NCBI GenBank assembly: GCA_963824415.1
Contig: CAWGPM010000015.1
Span: 1-64,000, forward strand
Length of the DNA stretch: 64,000 nt
Direction: 5' to 3'
From: JABDQA01 sp963824415
GTDB taxonomy: Bacteria > Desulfobacterota > Desulfobulbia > Desulfobulbales > Desulfocapsaceae
Below are positions 17,382-26,128 of the stretch, in pieces (the stretch's first letter is position 1; every line of letters starts with the position of its first letter). The notes beneath the pieces were generated by a model that saw only the letters and a list, made by a program, of their open reading frames with translations, had not been told where the DNA came from and did not search any database. A program made the translations under genes and the position numbers.

Positions 17382-18914
17382 CTACAGCTTCAATTTCGTC
17401 CAACCATCAATGAAGCGCAGCAGTGTGCGCACCCCGATTCCTGAGGGACCCTTTGGTATATAGCTTTTTTTGGTAAAATCCCAGGCGGTGCCGGCTATGT
17501 CGAGATGGGCCCACGGGGTCTCGCCGACAAACTTCTGCAGATAAGCCGCCGCGGTAATTGCGCCGCCGCCCTTGCCGCCGATGTTTTTAATATCGGCCAC
17601 ATCGGATTCTATCTGTTTACTGTATTCAGGATCGAGCGGCAGCCGCCAGAGCTTTTCGCCTGCATCCTCTCCTGCTTTTGACAGCGCTTCTGCGAGCTTG
17701 TCATTATTGCTCATCAGACCGGTACGATGATGGCCCAGGCCGATGATTACCGCCCCGGTAAGGGTGGCGAGATCGACCGCGCAATCCGGTTTGTATTGTT
17801 TTATCCCGTAAGCCAGGGCGTCGGCCAGGATCAGCCGACCTTCGGCATCGGTATTGACCACTTCAGAGGTTACCCCGTTGTAGTGGGTAATGATATCGCC
17901 CGGCTTGATCGCGGAGCTTCCGGACATGTTGTCGGTGGCCGGTACGATCGCCACCACCCTGACTTTTGGTTTCTCGACAGCCACCGCCTGCATGGCAGAC
18001 ATTACCGCCGCTCCGCCGCACATGTCGTATTTCATATCCTCCATGCCGGCTGCCGGCTTCAGGCTGACACCGCCCGAATCGAAAGTGATGCCTTTGCCGA
18101 CCAGCAGAATGGTTTTGCTGTAGCGCTTCGGCACATGCTCCAAAATGATCAGTTTCGGCTCAACCGCCGAGCCCTGGTTTACGCCGATAATCCCACCCAT
18201 CCCTGCTTTTTGTATCTGACGCTTGTCCATTACCCGGCAACGCAGTTCTGATCGCGCCGCCAATTCAGCCGCAAACTCTGCAAATTGCTTTGGCGTCCAG
18301 TTGCTACCCGGTTCATTGGCCATGTCTCGGGCCGTCAGCGCTGCCTCGGCACAGATTCTGGCACCGGCTGCAGCCCGCCGTGCAACTCCGGGGGCGGCAT
18401 CGGTCAGCAGCCTGATCGTTCTCAGACCATGGTAATCAGGTTCCTCCTCATCTTTTTTCTTGTATTTCTCAAAACGATAATTGCCCAGGACCATCCCCTC
18501 CACCAACGGTACAACACTATTCTCCTGCTGCTGTTTGAGGTAGTCGGGCAGGACCAGGCACAACTCAGTAGCTTTGATCCGGTTTGCCTCAGCAGAGATC
18601 GTACCCCCGCAGCTTCGCATGGTCTCGAGCAGTTCGGACCGGGCCATATCTTTTTTTATTTCGCCAAGCCCGACTAACAGCACTCGCCTGGCCCTGATTT
18701 TCTTGTTGCTGCCGGTCTGTGCCGGGTAGAGCAGCAGGGTCTGATCCTGTTTTGCGGAAAAATCACCCAATTTGAAGAACTCGGATACCAGCCTGCTGAC
18801 AGCAGCACTGCATCTCGGTGTTTTTTTTCGGCTGTGCGCAACAGGGAAAACCAGCAATTGCCCGCGGTATTCTTCAATGGCTTTGGTGGTAACAACAACT
18901 TTGCAAACCTTCAT
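17382..18914 (-). CDS. pepA: leucyl aminopeptidase (M17 cytosol aminopeptidase)
   Basis: This 510-residue M17 enzyme is a hexameric dimetal aminopeptidase that cleaves N-terminal residues from peptides in the cytoplasm. The metal and catalytic segments GKGITFDSGGVSLKP, MKYDMCGGAAV and the signature NTDAEGRLILADAL are all present. An AGGG site lies shortly before the ATG. It stands alone, convergent with the cold-shock gene and divergent from the CNNM/CorC-type gene. Length is normal. Confidence 0.93.
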   Translation of the reverse strand: MKVCKVVVTTKAIEEYRGQLLVFPVAHSRKKTPRCSAAVSRLVSEFFKLGDFSAKQDQTLLLYPAQTGSNKKIRARRVLLVGLGEIKKDMARSELLETMRSCGGTISAEANRIKATELCLVLPDYLKQQQENSVVPLVEGMVLGNYRFEKYKKKDEEEPDYHGLRTIRLLTDAAPGVARRAAAGARICAEAALTARDMANEPGSNWTPKQFAEFAAELAARSELRCRVMDKRQIQKAGMGGIIGVNQGSAVEPKLIILEHVPKRYSKTILLVGKGITFDSGGVSLKPAAGMEDMKYDMCGGAAVMSAMQAVAVEKPKVRVVAIVPATDNMSGSSAIKPGDIITHYNGVTSEVVNTDAEGRLILADALAYGIKQYKPDCAVDLATLTGAVIIGLGHHRTGLMSNNDKLAEALSKAGEDAGEKLWRLPLDPEYSKQIESDVADIKNIGGKGGGAITAAAYLQKFVGETPWAHLDIAGTAWDFTKKSYIPKGPSGIGVRTLLRFIDGWTKLKL

Positions 18915-19100
18915 GACATTGTTCCCTTATCAGATGATGGTGCGGCTTCAGACTCTCTGAATCCAGCCAATCCGTGCTGAATTATTGTCCGGAGCCGGGC
19001 CGGCGCTTGACACCCGGCGGCTGCACGTATTTTTATAGAAATTAACTCATTGCCCTACTATTATACATTCGCTGTTCAATTACAATGTGGAGAGGTGTCA

Positions 19101-20135
19101 ATGCTGCAGACCCTGATAATATCCGTTTCTCTGGCCATCGTCGTTTCGGCGCTCTGCTCTGTCTGCGAGGCCGTCCTCTATTCACTCACCACCTCGCAGG
19201 TGGAAATGTTGCGCAGATCGGGCACCAGATCGGGTGCCATACTGCATGAACTGCGCAGTGATATCGACGAGCCGATTACCGCGATACTGACCCTGAACAC
19301 CATCGCCAACACCATTGGCGCAGCCATTGCCGGCGCCGCTGCGGCGCACCTGTTTGGTGACCGCAATGTCCTTGCCTTCTCCGCAGCATTTACCATGGCC
19401 ATCCTGATATTTTCAGAGATCGTGCCCAAAACCGTCGGCGTCTCCTATTCTTACCGGCTGGCCCCATTTATCGCCTTGCCGCTCAAACTGATGGTCATCT
19501 GTCTGAAGCCGATTGTCATGCTCTGTCAAACCATCACTCGCCTGATAACCCGGGATAAAGGAGTAGAAAGTATTTCCGCAAAAGAGTTGCAGACCATCGC
19601 GGCAATGTCGAGAGAATCCGGGCACCTTGAGGAGGTCCAGGAAAAAGTTATCATGAATATCATCGATCTGAAGCAGAAAATCGTACGGGAAGTGATGACC
19701 CCGCGCACGGTGACCTTCTCGCTCGATGAAAGCCTCTCGGTTCACGATGCGATGCAGGAGATTACCCGATTGACAAGCCACAGCAGGGTGCCGGTATACA
19801 ACACTGACCCCGACGACGTGACCGGTATCGTAATGCGCAAGGATGTCCTGCTGGCCGCGGCAGAGCAGAAGTTGAACACCACGCTTGCCAAACTCAAGGT
19901 TCCGGTCCATTTCGTTCCGGAAGGCATGCCGCTCAATCTGGTTCTGGTTGATTTCTTCGAAAAACGCCAGCACCTGTTCGTTGTGGTCGATGAATATGGC
20001 GCAGTTACCGGAATTATCTCGATGGAAGATGTACTGGAGGAGATCGTCGGCGAGGAGATCATCGACGAATCGGACCGCACCAGGGACATGCGGGAGCTGG
20101 CGCGCCGCAAGAGCACGCGCATTCACACTGAGTAG
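19101..20135 (+). CDS. CNNM/CorC-type membrane protein with CBS pair (hemolysin-related)
   Basis: This integral membrane protein has an N-terminal DUF21/CNNM domain of several membrane segments (about residues 1-130) and a cytoplasmic pair of CBS domains (EVMTPRTVTF... and VVDEYGAVTGIISMEDVLEEIVGEE). Such proteins take part in Mg or Co ion export. It lacks the extra C-terminal CorC_HlyC domain of longer family members, ending shortly after the CBS pair. The frame is open 17 codons further upstream, but GGAGAGG seven bases before the ATG at 19101 favours this start. An mgtE gene lies 1.2 kb away. Confidence 0.83.
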   Translation: MLQTLIISVSLAIVVSALCSVCEAVLYSLTTSQVEMLRRSGTRSGAILHELRSDIDEPITAILTLNTIANTIGAAIAGAAAAHLFGDRNVLAFSAAFTMAILIFSEIVPKTVGVSYSYRLAPFIALPLKLMVICLKPIVMLCQTITRLITRDKGVESISAKELQTIAAMSRESGHLEEVQEKVIMNIIDLKQKIVREVMTPRTVTFSLDESLSVHDAMQEITRLTSHSRVPVYNTDPDDVTGIVMRKDVLLAAAEQKLNTTLAKLKVPVHFVPEGMPLNLVLVDFFEKRQHLFVVVDEYGAVTGIISMEDVLEEIVGEEIIDESDRTRDMRELARRKSTRIHTE

Positions 20136-20158
20136 ACCAGGCCGGAGTTTCGCCGTAC

Positions 20159-21274
20159 TCAGTTGACCGGCACCAGTTGCACGGTTTTGCTGATGGTCTG
20201 GCCGTCCCGCATAATACTGAGCTCCACCTGGTCCCCGACCCGGTGTGATTCCAGTACGGTTTTGATATCGTCGTAGGACCTTACGCTGCTTCCGGAAATA
20301 CTGGTTATCACGTCACCAAGAACGAGCTCACCGCCAGATTGTCTAAAGGTGGGCCGTAAACCCGCCTGCTCGGCCGGGCTGCCTTTCTCCACATCTCGAA
20401 TCAGCACACCTTCGATACCAAGCCGGGCGGTCCAGCGCCCATCAACCAGACTCACGCCGATACCAGGTTTGATCAGCTTGCCGTACTTGATCAACTCCGG
20501 TATCACCCGGTTGATCTCTTTAACCGGTACCGCAAAACCGATTCCGGCATAGGCCCCGGATGGACTGAATATTGCGGTATTGACGCCGATCAGCCGCCCG
20601 GCGCTGTCCAGCAGCGGTCCCCCTGAATTACCCGGATTGATCGCCGCATCGGTCTGGATTGCTCCTCGAATCGTGCGACCGGTGATCGCGGTTATCTCAC
20701 GGTCAAGGGCGGAAATGATACCCGAGGTAATCGTATGGTCGAGTCCGAACGGGTTGCCGATCGCAAAGACTTTTTGTCCAACCAGCAAATTATCTGACTC
20801 ACCAACCGGGATCGGCTTGAGCAGTCTGCCCGGCGCATTTACCTGCAGAACCGCAAGATCCTTGTCCGGTTCAGCCCCGATCAGCACCCCTTTGTAGACC
20901 GATTGATCGGACATGGTAACCCTGATCAGGCTCGCATCGGAAATAACATGGTAATTGGTGACGATACGGCCCTGATCGTCCCAGATAAATCCGGATCCGG
21001 TACCCTGAGGAATTTCGAAGGCATTAAGGGAAAACAGGTTTCTTCTGAGTTCCACCGAAGTTATATAAACCACCGACGGTGAGGTCTGCTTGAAGACTTC
21101 GATGGTGTTCTTTTCATCCTCGGCGAGATCACCCCGGGCGGTAACCGCGCGCGGTTCGGCGTTGCGGTCGGTAAGACGGAATTCATGTCCGTTAAAAACG
21201 TACCAGAGCGCCCCTGCAACCAGCAGCACAACAATAAAAGGGAGGAGATTGCCTGATTTTTTACCGTGCGGCAT
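20159..21274 (-). CDS. DegS/HtrA-like serine protease with one PDZ domain
   Basis: This 371-residue S1C protease is anchored by an N-terminal membrane segment (residues 10-27) with the catalytic domain in the periplasm. The triad is His109 (TNYHVI), Asp139 (DKDLAVL) and Ser217 (GNSGGP). One PDZ domain follows (about 270-365). A single PDZ domain and an uncleaved anchor resemble DegS, a sensor of misfolded outer-membrane proteins. It overlaps no neighbour and converges on the CNNM/CorC-type gene. Protease identity is firm; a DegS-type regulatory role is inferred. Confidence 0.88.
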   Translation of the reverse strand: MPHGKKSGNLLPFIVVLLVAGALWYVFNGHEFRLTDRNAEPRAVTARGDLAEDEKNTIEVFKQTSPSVVYITSVELRRNLFSLNAFEIPQGTGSGFIWDDQGRIVTNYHVISDASLIRVTMSDQSVYKGVLIGAEPDKDLAVLQVNAPGRLLKPIPVGESDNLLVGQKVFAIGNPFGLDHTITSGIISALDREITAITGRTIRGAIQTDAAINPGNSGGPLLDSAGRLIGVNTAIFSPSGAYAGIGFAVPVKEINRVIPELIKYGKLIKPGIGVSLVDGRWTARLGIEGVLIRDVEKGSPAEQAGLRPTFRQSGGELVLGDVITSISGSSVRSYDDIKTVLESHRVGDQVELSIMRDGQTISKTVQLVPVN

Positions 21275-21307
21275 AGGTGCTCTAAATAAATGTTAAAATA
21301 ACGAAGT

Positions 21308-22696
21308 TTACAGACCTAGAATCAGCTTGGCGGTAAAGAAGTACATCAAAACGCCGATGATATCGATGGCTGTCGTCACGAAAGGACCCGTGGCAATGGC
21401 CGCATCGAAGCCAAAGCGTTTCAGCACCAACGGGATAATGGTGCCCAGAGTGGCTGCCATGGCCATGATGACGAAAATAGATAGCCCGACGACGAGACCG
21501 ATCAGATAGAGGTCTCGATGCAGGAAAAAGGCGAGCACACCTAAGAAAATACCGTAGACCGCACCGAGCATGATCCCGACGCGCAATTCTTTGAGCACCA
21601 CCCGGAGCAGTTCGTTCATATTGACCCTGCCGGTGGCGATACCCCGGACGATTATCGTCGATGACTGGGTAGCGATGTTGCCCCCCATGCCCATCACGAT
21701 AGGAATAAAAGAGGCCAGCGCTAGAACCTCAGCAAGTTCCTTCTCAAACGAGCCGATGATGATCATCGCCATAACGCCGCCGACCCACGAGGCAAAGAGC
21801 CAGGGGGCTCGCAGCATGGCATTTTCAAAAGCGGATTTAAGCAGGATCTCCCTGTCCTTACCGGCACCGGCCATCTGCAGGAAATCCTCGGTCGCTTCCT
21901 CACGAATTACATCGATAATGTCGTCTACGGTAACGATACCCACCAGACAATAAGACGAGTCGACCACGGGGACTGCCAGAATATTGTATTGTGAGACGAC
22001 ATGGGCCACCTCGCCCTGGTCGGTATCGGTGTTGACCGAGATGACGTTGGGGTTCATGATATCCTTGAGCTTCCTCGTGGGTGGGTTCATCAGCAGTTCA
22101 CGCAAAGACAGGACCCCGGCCAGCTTGCCGTCGCCGTAGTTGACATAGAGATAAAAGACCATCTCCATCTCCTCGCTTTTCTGCTGGATGATGGAAATTG
22201 CCTCACCGACCGTCACCTGTTCTTCGAGGCTCATAAAGTCAGTTGACATCAACCCGCCGGCGGTTTCCGGATGATACTGCAGTAGTTCGTCGACCTCTTC
22301 GCGATCCTTCTGCCGCATGCGGGTACGGATTTCGTCGGCAAATTCCTGCGGCAAGGTCTCCAGAATGTCGACTGCATCGTCGGAAGGCATGCCGGCCAGG
22401 ATCGAGGCAAGATACTCGGGCGTGAGCTGCTGAGTCACCTCAATCAAAATCGCGTCATCGAGTTCGCTTAAAAACCCACCAACGATCTCGGTCTGAGCGA
22501 TAATGTTGAACAACTTAGAGCGCTCTTCTTCGTTCAGGTGACGAAAAACCCAAGCAGTGTCGGCGGGATGCGTTTTCTGAATCAGTCGGAGCAGATGGCC
22601 TGTGGCACTGCGCCGGTTGAGCCGCCTGATCATATCGAGCAGCACCATACCTTCGCTGCCGATCATCTCTCGTTTTGTGGTGTCGCCTCGTGCCAT
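21308..22696 (-). CDS. mgtE: MgtE magnesium transporter
   Basis: This is a 462-residue Mg2+ channel/transporter. It has an N-terminal MgtE domain (DMIRRLNRR... through LPQEFADEIRTRM), a CBS pair (about 145-265) that senses Mg2+, and five C-terminal membrane helices, including the conserved GMGGNIATQSSTIIVRG. The ATG used lacks a strong ribosome site; an internal ATG (residue 11) is possible. It lies 33 bases downstream of the HtrA-like start, on the same strand. Confidence 0.92.
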   Translation of the reverse strand: MARGDTTKREMIGSEGMVLLDMIRRLNRRSATGHLLRLIQKTHPADTAWVFRHLNEEERSKLFNIIAQTEIVGGFLSELDDAILIEVTQQLTPEYLASILAGMPSDDAVDILETLPQEFADEIRTRMRQKDREEVDELLQYHPETAGGLMSTDFMSLEEQVTVGEAISIIQQKSEEMEMVFYLYVNYGDGKLAGVLSLRELLMNPPTRKLKDIMNPNVISVNTDTDQGEVAHVVSQYNILAVPVVDSSYCLVGIVTVDDIIDVIREEATEDFLQMAGAGKDREILLKSAFENAMLRAPWLFASWVGGVMAMIIIGSFEKELAEVLALASFIPIVMGMGGNIATQSSTIIVRGIATGRVNMNELLRVVLKELRVGIMLGAVYGIFLGVLAFFLHRDLYLIGLVVGLSIFVIMAMAATLGTIIPLVLKRFGFDAAIATGPFVTTAIDIIGVLMYFFTAKLILGL

Positions 22697-22725
22697 AGCC
22701 CGATACCGGATGGAGTTTCGTCTGC

Positions 22726-22754
22726 TTGTTTTGGCTGACGCTAAACGCTATAAT
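22726..22754 (+). promoter_or_regulatory. candidate promoter of the TPR-methyltransferase gene
   Basis: TATAAT at 22749-22754 is preceded, after a 17-base spacer, by a weak -35 TTGTTT. It lies between divergent mgtE and the TPR-methyltransferase gene, 74 bases before the ATG. Confidence 0.45.
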
Positions 22755-22827
22755 AACAGACCAGTTATATTAAACCCTGCCTGAATTGCAATGGCATTTC
22801 TTGATAATCATTTCTTTTTAAATACCG

Positions 22828-24111
22828 ATGAATCAATCAACAGCCGGCGCCAGGGAAGACGCCTTCACCCGCTTCCAATGCGCCTTGGCCCTGCATGAAA
22901 ATAATCAGTACAAAGAAGCTGATTCCGCCTACCGCGAGCTCATAAATGAGTTTCCCGACATCTGGGTACTGCACTTCAATTTGGGTCTGCTGCTTTTTGA
23001 GTTGTCCCGTTATGAGGAGGCGCTGGCCAGTTATTTGGCGGCGCTCGAACTGACTGAGACGAGCATTGATCTATATTACAACACGGCCATATGCCAGAAA
23101 ACACTTGGCTGTTTTGAAGACGCGATTGCCTCTTATCAGCATGCCCTGAAGATCGATCCCAACGATATCGACAGCCTCTATAATCTGGGCTGCTGCTATC
23201 TGGCAGCCGACCGGGATGAGGAGGCGGAGGCGGCGTATCGCAAACTTCTCGAGGTTCAACCTGAACATCTTTCCGGAATGAACAATCTGGCCTATCTGTG
23301 CCATAAATACGGTTCTTCCCGGGAGGCTGCCTCTCTATATGCCAGAATACTGGAGCTGGATCCTGCGCGTGTCAGCGCCGATCACATGCTTGCAGCACTG
23401 ACCGGTGACACGCGCCAGCATGCCCCCAGTGGCTATATCCAGGAAGTTTTCGACCAGTTCTCCGATGACTATGAGAATTCTATGATAGAAAAACTTCAGT
23501 ACCAGGTGCCGGCAGTTCTGTTTGACTTCATCCTTGAGCATTCAGGTAAAACGAACTTTTCGTCTCTGCTCGACCTGGGCTGCGGCACCGGCCTGACAGG
23601 TGAACGCTTTGCGGCACACTGCCAGAGTATGACCGGAATCGATCTATCTGCGAAAATGGTTGAAATCGCCAGGAGTAAACAGCTTTACCAGGACCTGCAC
23701 ATCGGCGAAATTATCGGTTTCTTAGACACTGCCCCAGCTCACACATACGAGCTCGTCATCGCCGCTGATGTACTTCCCTATATCGGAGACCTCATAGAGC
23801 TGTTCACTTCAGTAGTGCGCGTTGTAAAAGCCAGCACCCTGTTTTGTTTTTCCGTTGAAGACGAACGCACCGATGCAGCTCGAAATCAGCCTCTCCTGCG
23901 AGCAAGTGGGCGCTTCTCTCATAGTCCCCACTATGTAAAAACATGTGCAGAGAAGACCGGTTGGCTGGTCATCGCCGCTCAGCAGCTTGATTTGCGCAAG
24001 GAGCGAAACGGCTGGATACGCGGTTGCATCTATGCGCTGAAGCGTCCCGGTTTAGAAAAAAAGGCTGCTGCGTTGAACCAGCCAGCACAGCAGAAGTCCG
24101 ATACCCAGTGA
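22828..24111 (+). CDS. TPR-repeat protein fused to a SAM-dependent methyltransferase
   Basis: This 427-residue protein has about five TPR repeats (residues 10-190, e.g. ALHENNQYKEADSAY and NLGCCYLAADRDEEAEAAY). A class I methyltransferase domain follows, with SAM motif LLDLGCGTGLTGE and GIDLSAKMVEIA. TPR-methyltransferases of this type modify small molecules or proteins, but the substrate is unknown. The last 60 bases overlap the 3' end of the opposite-strand DUF2065-like gene. It is a single-gene unit with no pathway context. Confidence 0.8.
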   Translation: MNQSTAGAREDAFTRFQCALALHENNQYKEADSAYRELINEFPDIWVLHFNLGLLLFELSRYEEALASYLAALELTETSIDLYYNTAICQKTLGCFEDAIASYQHALKIDPNDIDSLYNLGCCYLAADRDEEAEAAYRKLLEVQPEHLSGMNNLAYLCHKYGSSREAASLYARILELDPARVSADHMLAALTGDTRQHAPSGYIQEVFDQFSDDYENSMIEKLQYQVPAVLFDFILEHSGKTNFSSLLDLGCGTGLTGERFAAHCQSMTGIDLSAKMVEIARSKQLYQDLHIGEIIGFLDTAPAHTYELVIAADVLPYIGDLIELFTSVVRVVKASTLFCFSVEDERTDAARNQPLLRASGRFSHSPHYVKTCAEKTGWLVIAAQQLDLRKERNGWIRGCIYALKRPGLEKKAAALNQPAQQKSDTQ

Positions 24112-24252
24112 ACACAGGCCAACGGTGCGCAGGGTGGCCGGCGGTACTTCGCTCAATTTCAGCAGCCACTCCCGCATTTTTTCAGGGGCTGCCGCATAAG
24201 GCAGTCCCTCCACGATCAAAACCATTGCCAGAACAAGAAGAAAGAGTTTCAT
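24052..24252 (-). CDS. DUF2065 family small membrane protein (YjeT-like)
   Basis: This 66-residue protein has two predicted membrane helices (residues 2-20 and 44-60). The pattern of VLIVEGLPYAAAPEKMREWL and LRTVGLCSLGIGLLLCWLV matches the widespread DUF2065/YjeT family of unknown function. Its C-terminal 60 bases overlap the end of the convergent TPR-methyltransferase gene. That overlap argues for caution, but the family pattern is convincing. Confidence 0.72.
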   Translation of the reverse strand: MKLFLLVLAMVLIVEGLPYAAAPEKMREWLLKLSEVPPATLRTVGLCSLGIGLLLCWLVQRSSLFF

Positions 24253-24472
24253 AACACAAACATTAATCGATTGACGGGTGCCTGGAAAACGTGCAATGCC
24301 ACAATTATATTTACAAAACTGAGATAATAATGTATTCGGTAGTACTCTTCAAATGTCGTAAAATAGAATACTCGTACCGGAGCTATCCGGTCAATATTAC
24401 CGGTGACACAGCAAGGTATCTTGGCTTTGTTCATTTGGCAATCTTCAATTTCTTTAAATAAAGAACCGCTTG

Positions 24473-25522
24473 ATGACAGAATCTGACAACTCCAAATATC
24501 GTGCAGCCGGCGTCGATATTGATAAAGGCAACGCTTTTATTAAAAATATCAAAAGCATTATTGCCTCAACTCATCAGCGTGGGGTTATCAGTGAAATTGG
24601 CGGATTTTCAAGTCTATTCTCCATAGATAAGAATAAATATGAAAACCCGGTACTGGTATCATCCTCCGACGGGGTTGGCACCAAGCTCGCAGTGGCCAAG
24701 CTCTGCAATATCCATAATACCATCGGTATCGACCTGGTAGCCATGTGCGCCAACGATATTATCGTCAGTGGAGCAAAACCACTGTTTTTCCTCGATTATT
24801 TTGCCCTTGGCAAGCTCGATATCGATGTTGCTACCCGGGTTGTAGAGGGCATTGCCGAAGGCTGTAAACGGGCTGACTGCTCACTGGTGGGCGGTGAGAC
24901 CGCTGAAATGCCCGGCATGTATCAGGAAGGTGACTATGATCTGGCCGGGTTCATAACCGGTATCGTTGACCGGGAAAACATCATTGACGGTTCCGATATC
25001 CGGGTCACCAACAAGATCATCGGGCTCGCCTCCAATGGCTTGCATTCCAATGGTTTTTCACTGGTACGAAAGATCTGCTTCAACGATCTTGGCTTGGACG
25101 TCAATGATCATATCGAAGAGCTCGGCCTGAGGCTTGGTGAAGAGCTGCTCAAACCAACCCGGATCTACGTCCAGCCCATTCTCAACGTGTTGAAGAACTA
25201 TAAGATAAACGGCATGGTCCACAACACCGGCGGCGGCTTCTACGATAACATCCCCCGGGTTCTCCCCAACGGATGCCAGGCGATAATTCGGCGCGACTCA
25301 CTTACAATCCCACCCATATTCTCTTATCTTGCCCGAAAAGGTGATGTAACTGATGCGGAAATGTTCAGAACCTTCAACATGGGCATTGGTTTTATGACCA
25401 TTGTCGAAGAGCGCGATGTGAACGACATTATGCAGCAGTTCACTGCGCTTGGTGAAACCCCCTACCTGATCGGCGATATCGTCGCCGAAAACCACGGTGG
25501 TCCAGCAGTGGAGTTTGTCTGA
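24473..25522 (+). CDS. purM: phosphoribosylformylglycinamidine cyclo-ligase (AIR synthetase)
   Basis: PurM closes the imidazole ring in de novo purine synthesis, using ATP to convert FGAM to AIR. The 349-residue protein carries SSDGVGTKLAVA, GIDLVAMCANDI and LVGGETAEMPGMY, all diagnostic. The ATG at 24473 is preferred over the adjacent upstream TTG. It stands apart from the purD-purE fusion 18 kb away, so purine genes are scattered. Confidence 0.95.
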   Translation: MTESDNSKYRAAGVDIDKGNAFIKNIKSIIASTHQRGVISEIGGFSSLFSIDKNKYENPVLVSSSDGVGTKLAVAKLCNIHNTIGIDLVAMCANDIIVSGAKPLFFLDYFALGKLDIDVATRVVEGIAEGCKRADCSLVGGETAEMPGMYQEGDYDLAGFITGIVDRENIIDGSDIRVTNKIIGLASNGLHSNGFSLVRKICFNDLGLDVNDHIEELGLRLGEELLKPTRIYVQPILNVLKNYKINGMVHNTGGGFYDNIPRVLPNGCQAIIRRDSLTIPPIFSYLARKGDVTDAEMFRTFNMGIGFMTIVEERDVNDIMQQFTALGETPYLIGDIVAENHGGPAVEFV

Positions 25523-25588
25523 TTAGCACCCCCGTCCAGCTCGCTTTTATTCCCCCCCGCGGCTATGCTGAGAGCTTATTTGCAGGAA

Positions 25589-26110
25589 TTAAGAAGCTGG
25601 GGGAGATTCTTCGGCGCAATCTGCTTCACTGCCCTGGATCTTTTCAAGGGCATGCACCAGGGACGGCAGCAGTACCGTTATGTTTTCCAGGGCTGCCTTT
25701 CTGCTGCCGGGCAGATTGATGACCAAACTTTTTCCCCTGATACCGGCTCTTCCTCTGGAGAGCACCGCCCGCGGAGTAACCTTCAGGCTGGCCGCCCGCA
25801 TCGCCTCGGCCATACCCGGTATTTCCCTTTCGATAATCTGATCCATCGCCTCGGGCGTCACATCGGTCGGTGAAACACCGGTTCCCCCGGTAGTCAGAAC
25901 CAGATCAGCGCCATCTTCATCGATCGCACCCAACACCGCTTCAACGATGTCCGATGAACGATCGGCGACGATTTTGTAACGGCAGAGCTGATACCCCTCG
26001 GACCCGAACAATTCGATCAGGGCCTGGCCGCTGGTGTCCTCACGTGCACCACGTACCCCGCTGTCACTCATGGTGATTACCGCAAAGCTGAAACCATTGA
26101 GCGGGGACAC
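25589..26110 (-). CDS. mog: MogA/MoaB-family molybdopterin adenylyltransferase
   Basis: This 173-residue protein of the MoCF-binding fold adenylylates molybdopterin before metal insertion. The motifs ITMSDSGVRGAREDTSG, TTGGTGVSPTDVTPEA and INLPGSRKAALEN are typical. It fits an anaerobe with molybdenum or tungsten enzymes such as formate dehydrogenases. It is convergent with purM and lies 18 bases beyond the end of the EF-G-like gene on the same strand. MoaB versus MogA cannot be fully separated from sequence alone. Confidence 0.85.
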   Translation of the reverse strand: MSPLNGFSFAVITMSDSGVRGAREDTSGQALIELFGSEGYQLCRYKIVADRSSDIVEAVLGAIDEDGADLVLTTGGTGVSPTDVTPEAMDQIIEREIPGMAEAMRAASLKVTPRAVLSRGRAGIRGKSLVINLPGSRKAALENITVLLPSLVHALEKIQGSEADCAEESPPAS

Positions 26111-26128
26111 GTTCGATACCTTGCTATA

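Noticed and set aside
19413..20126. 237-codon minus-strand frame over the CNNM/CorC-type gene
   Set aside because: It is a shadow of the CBS-domain gene with no recognisable motif.
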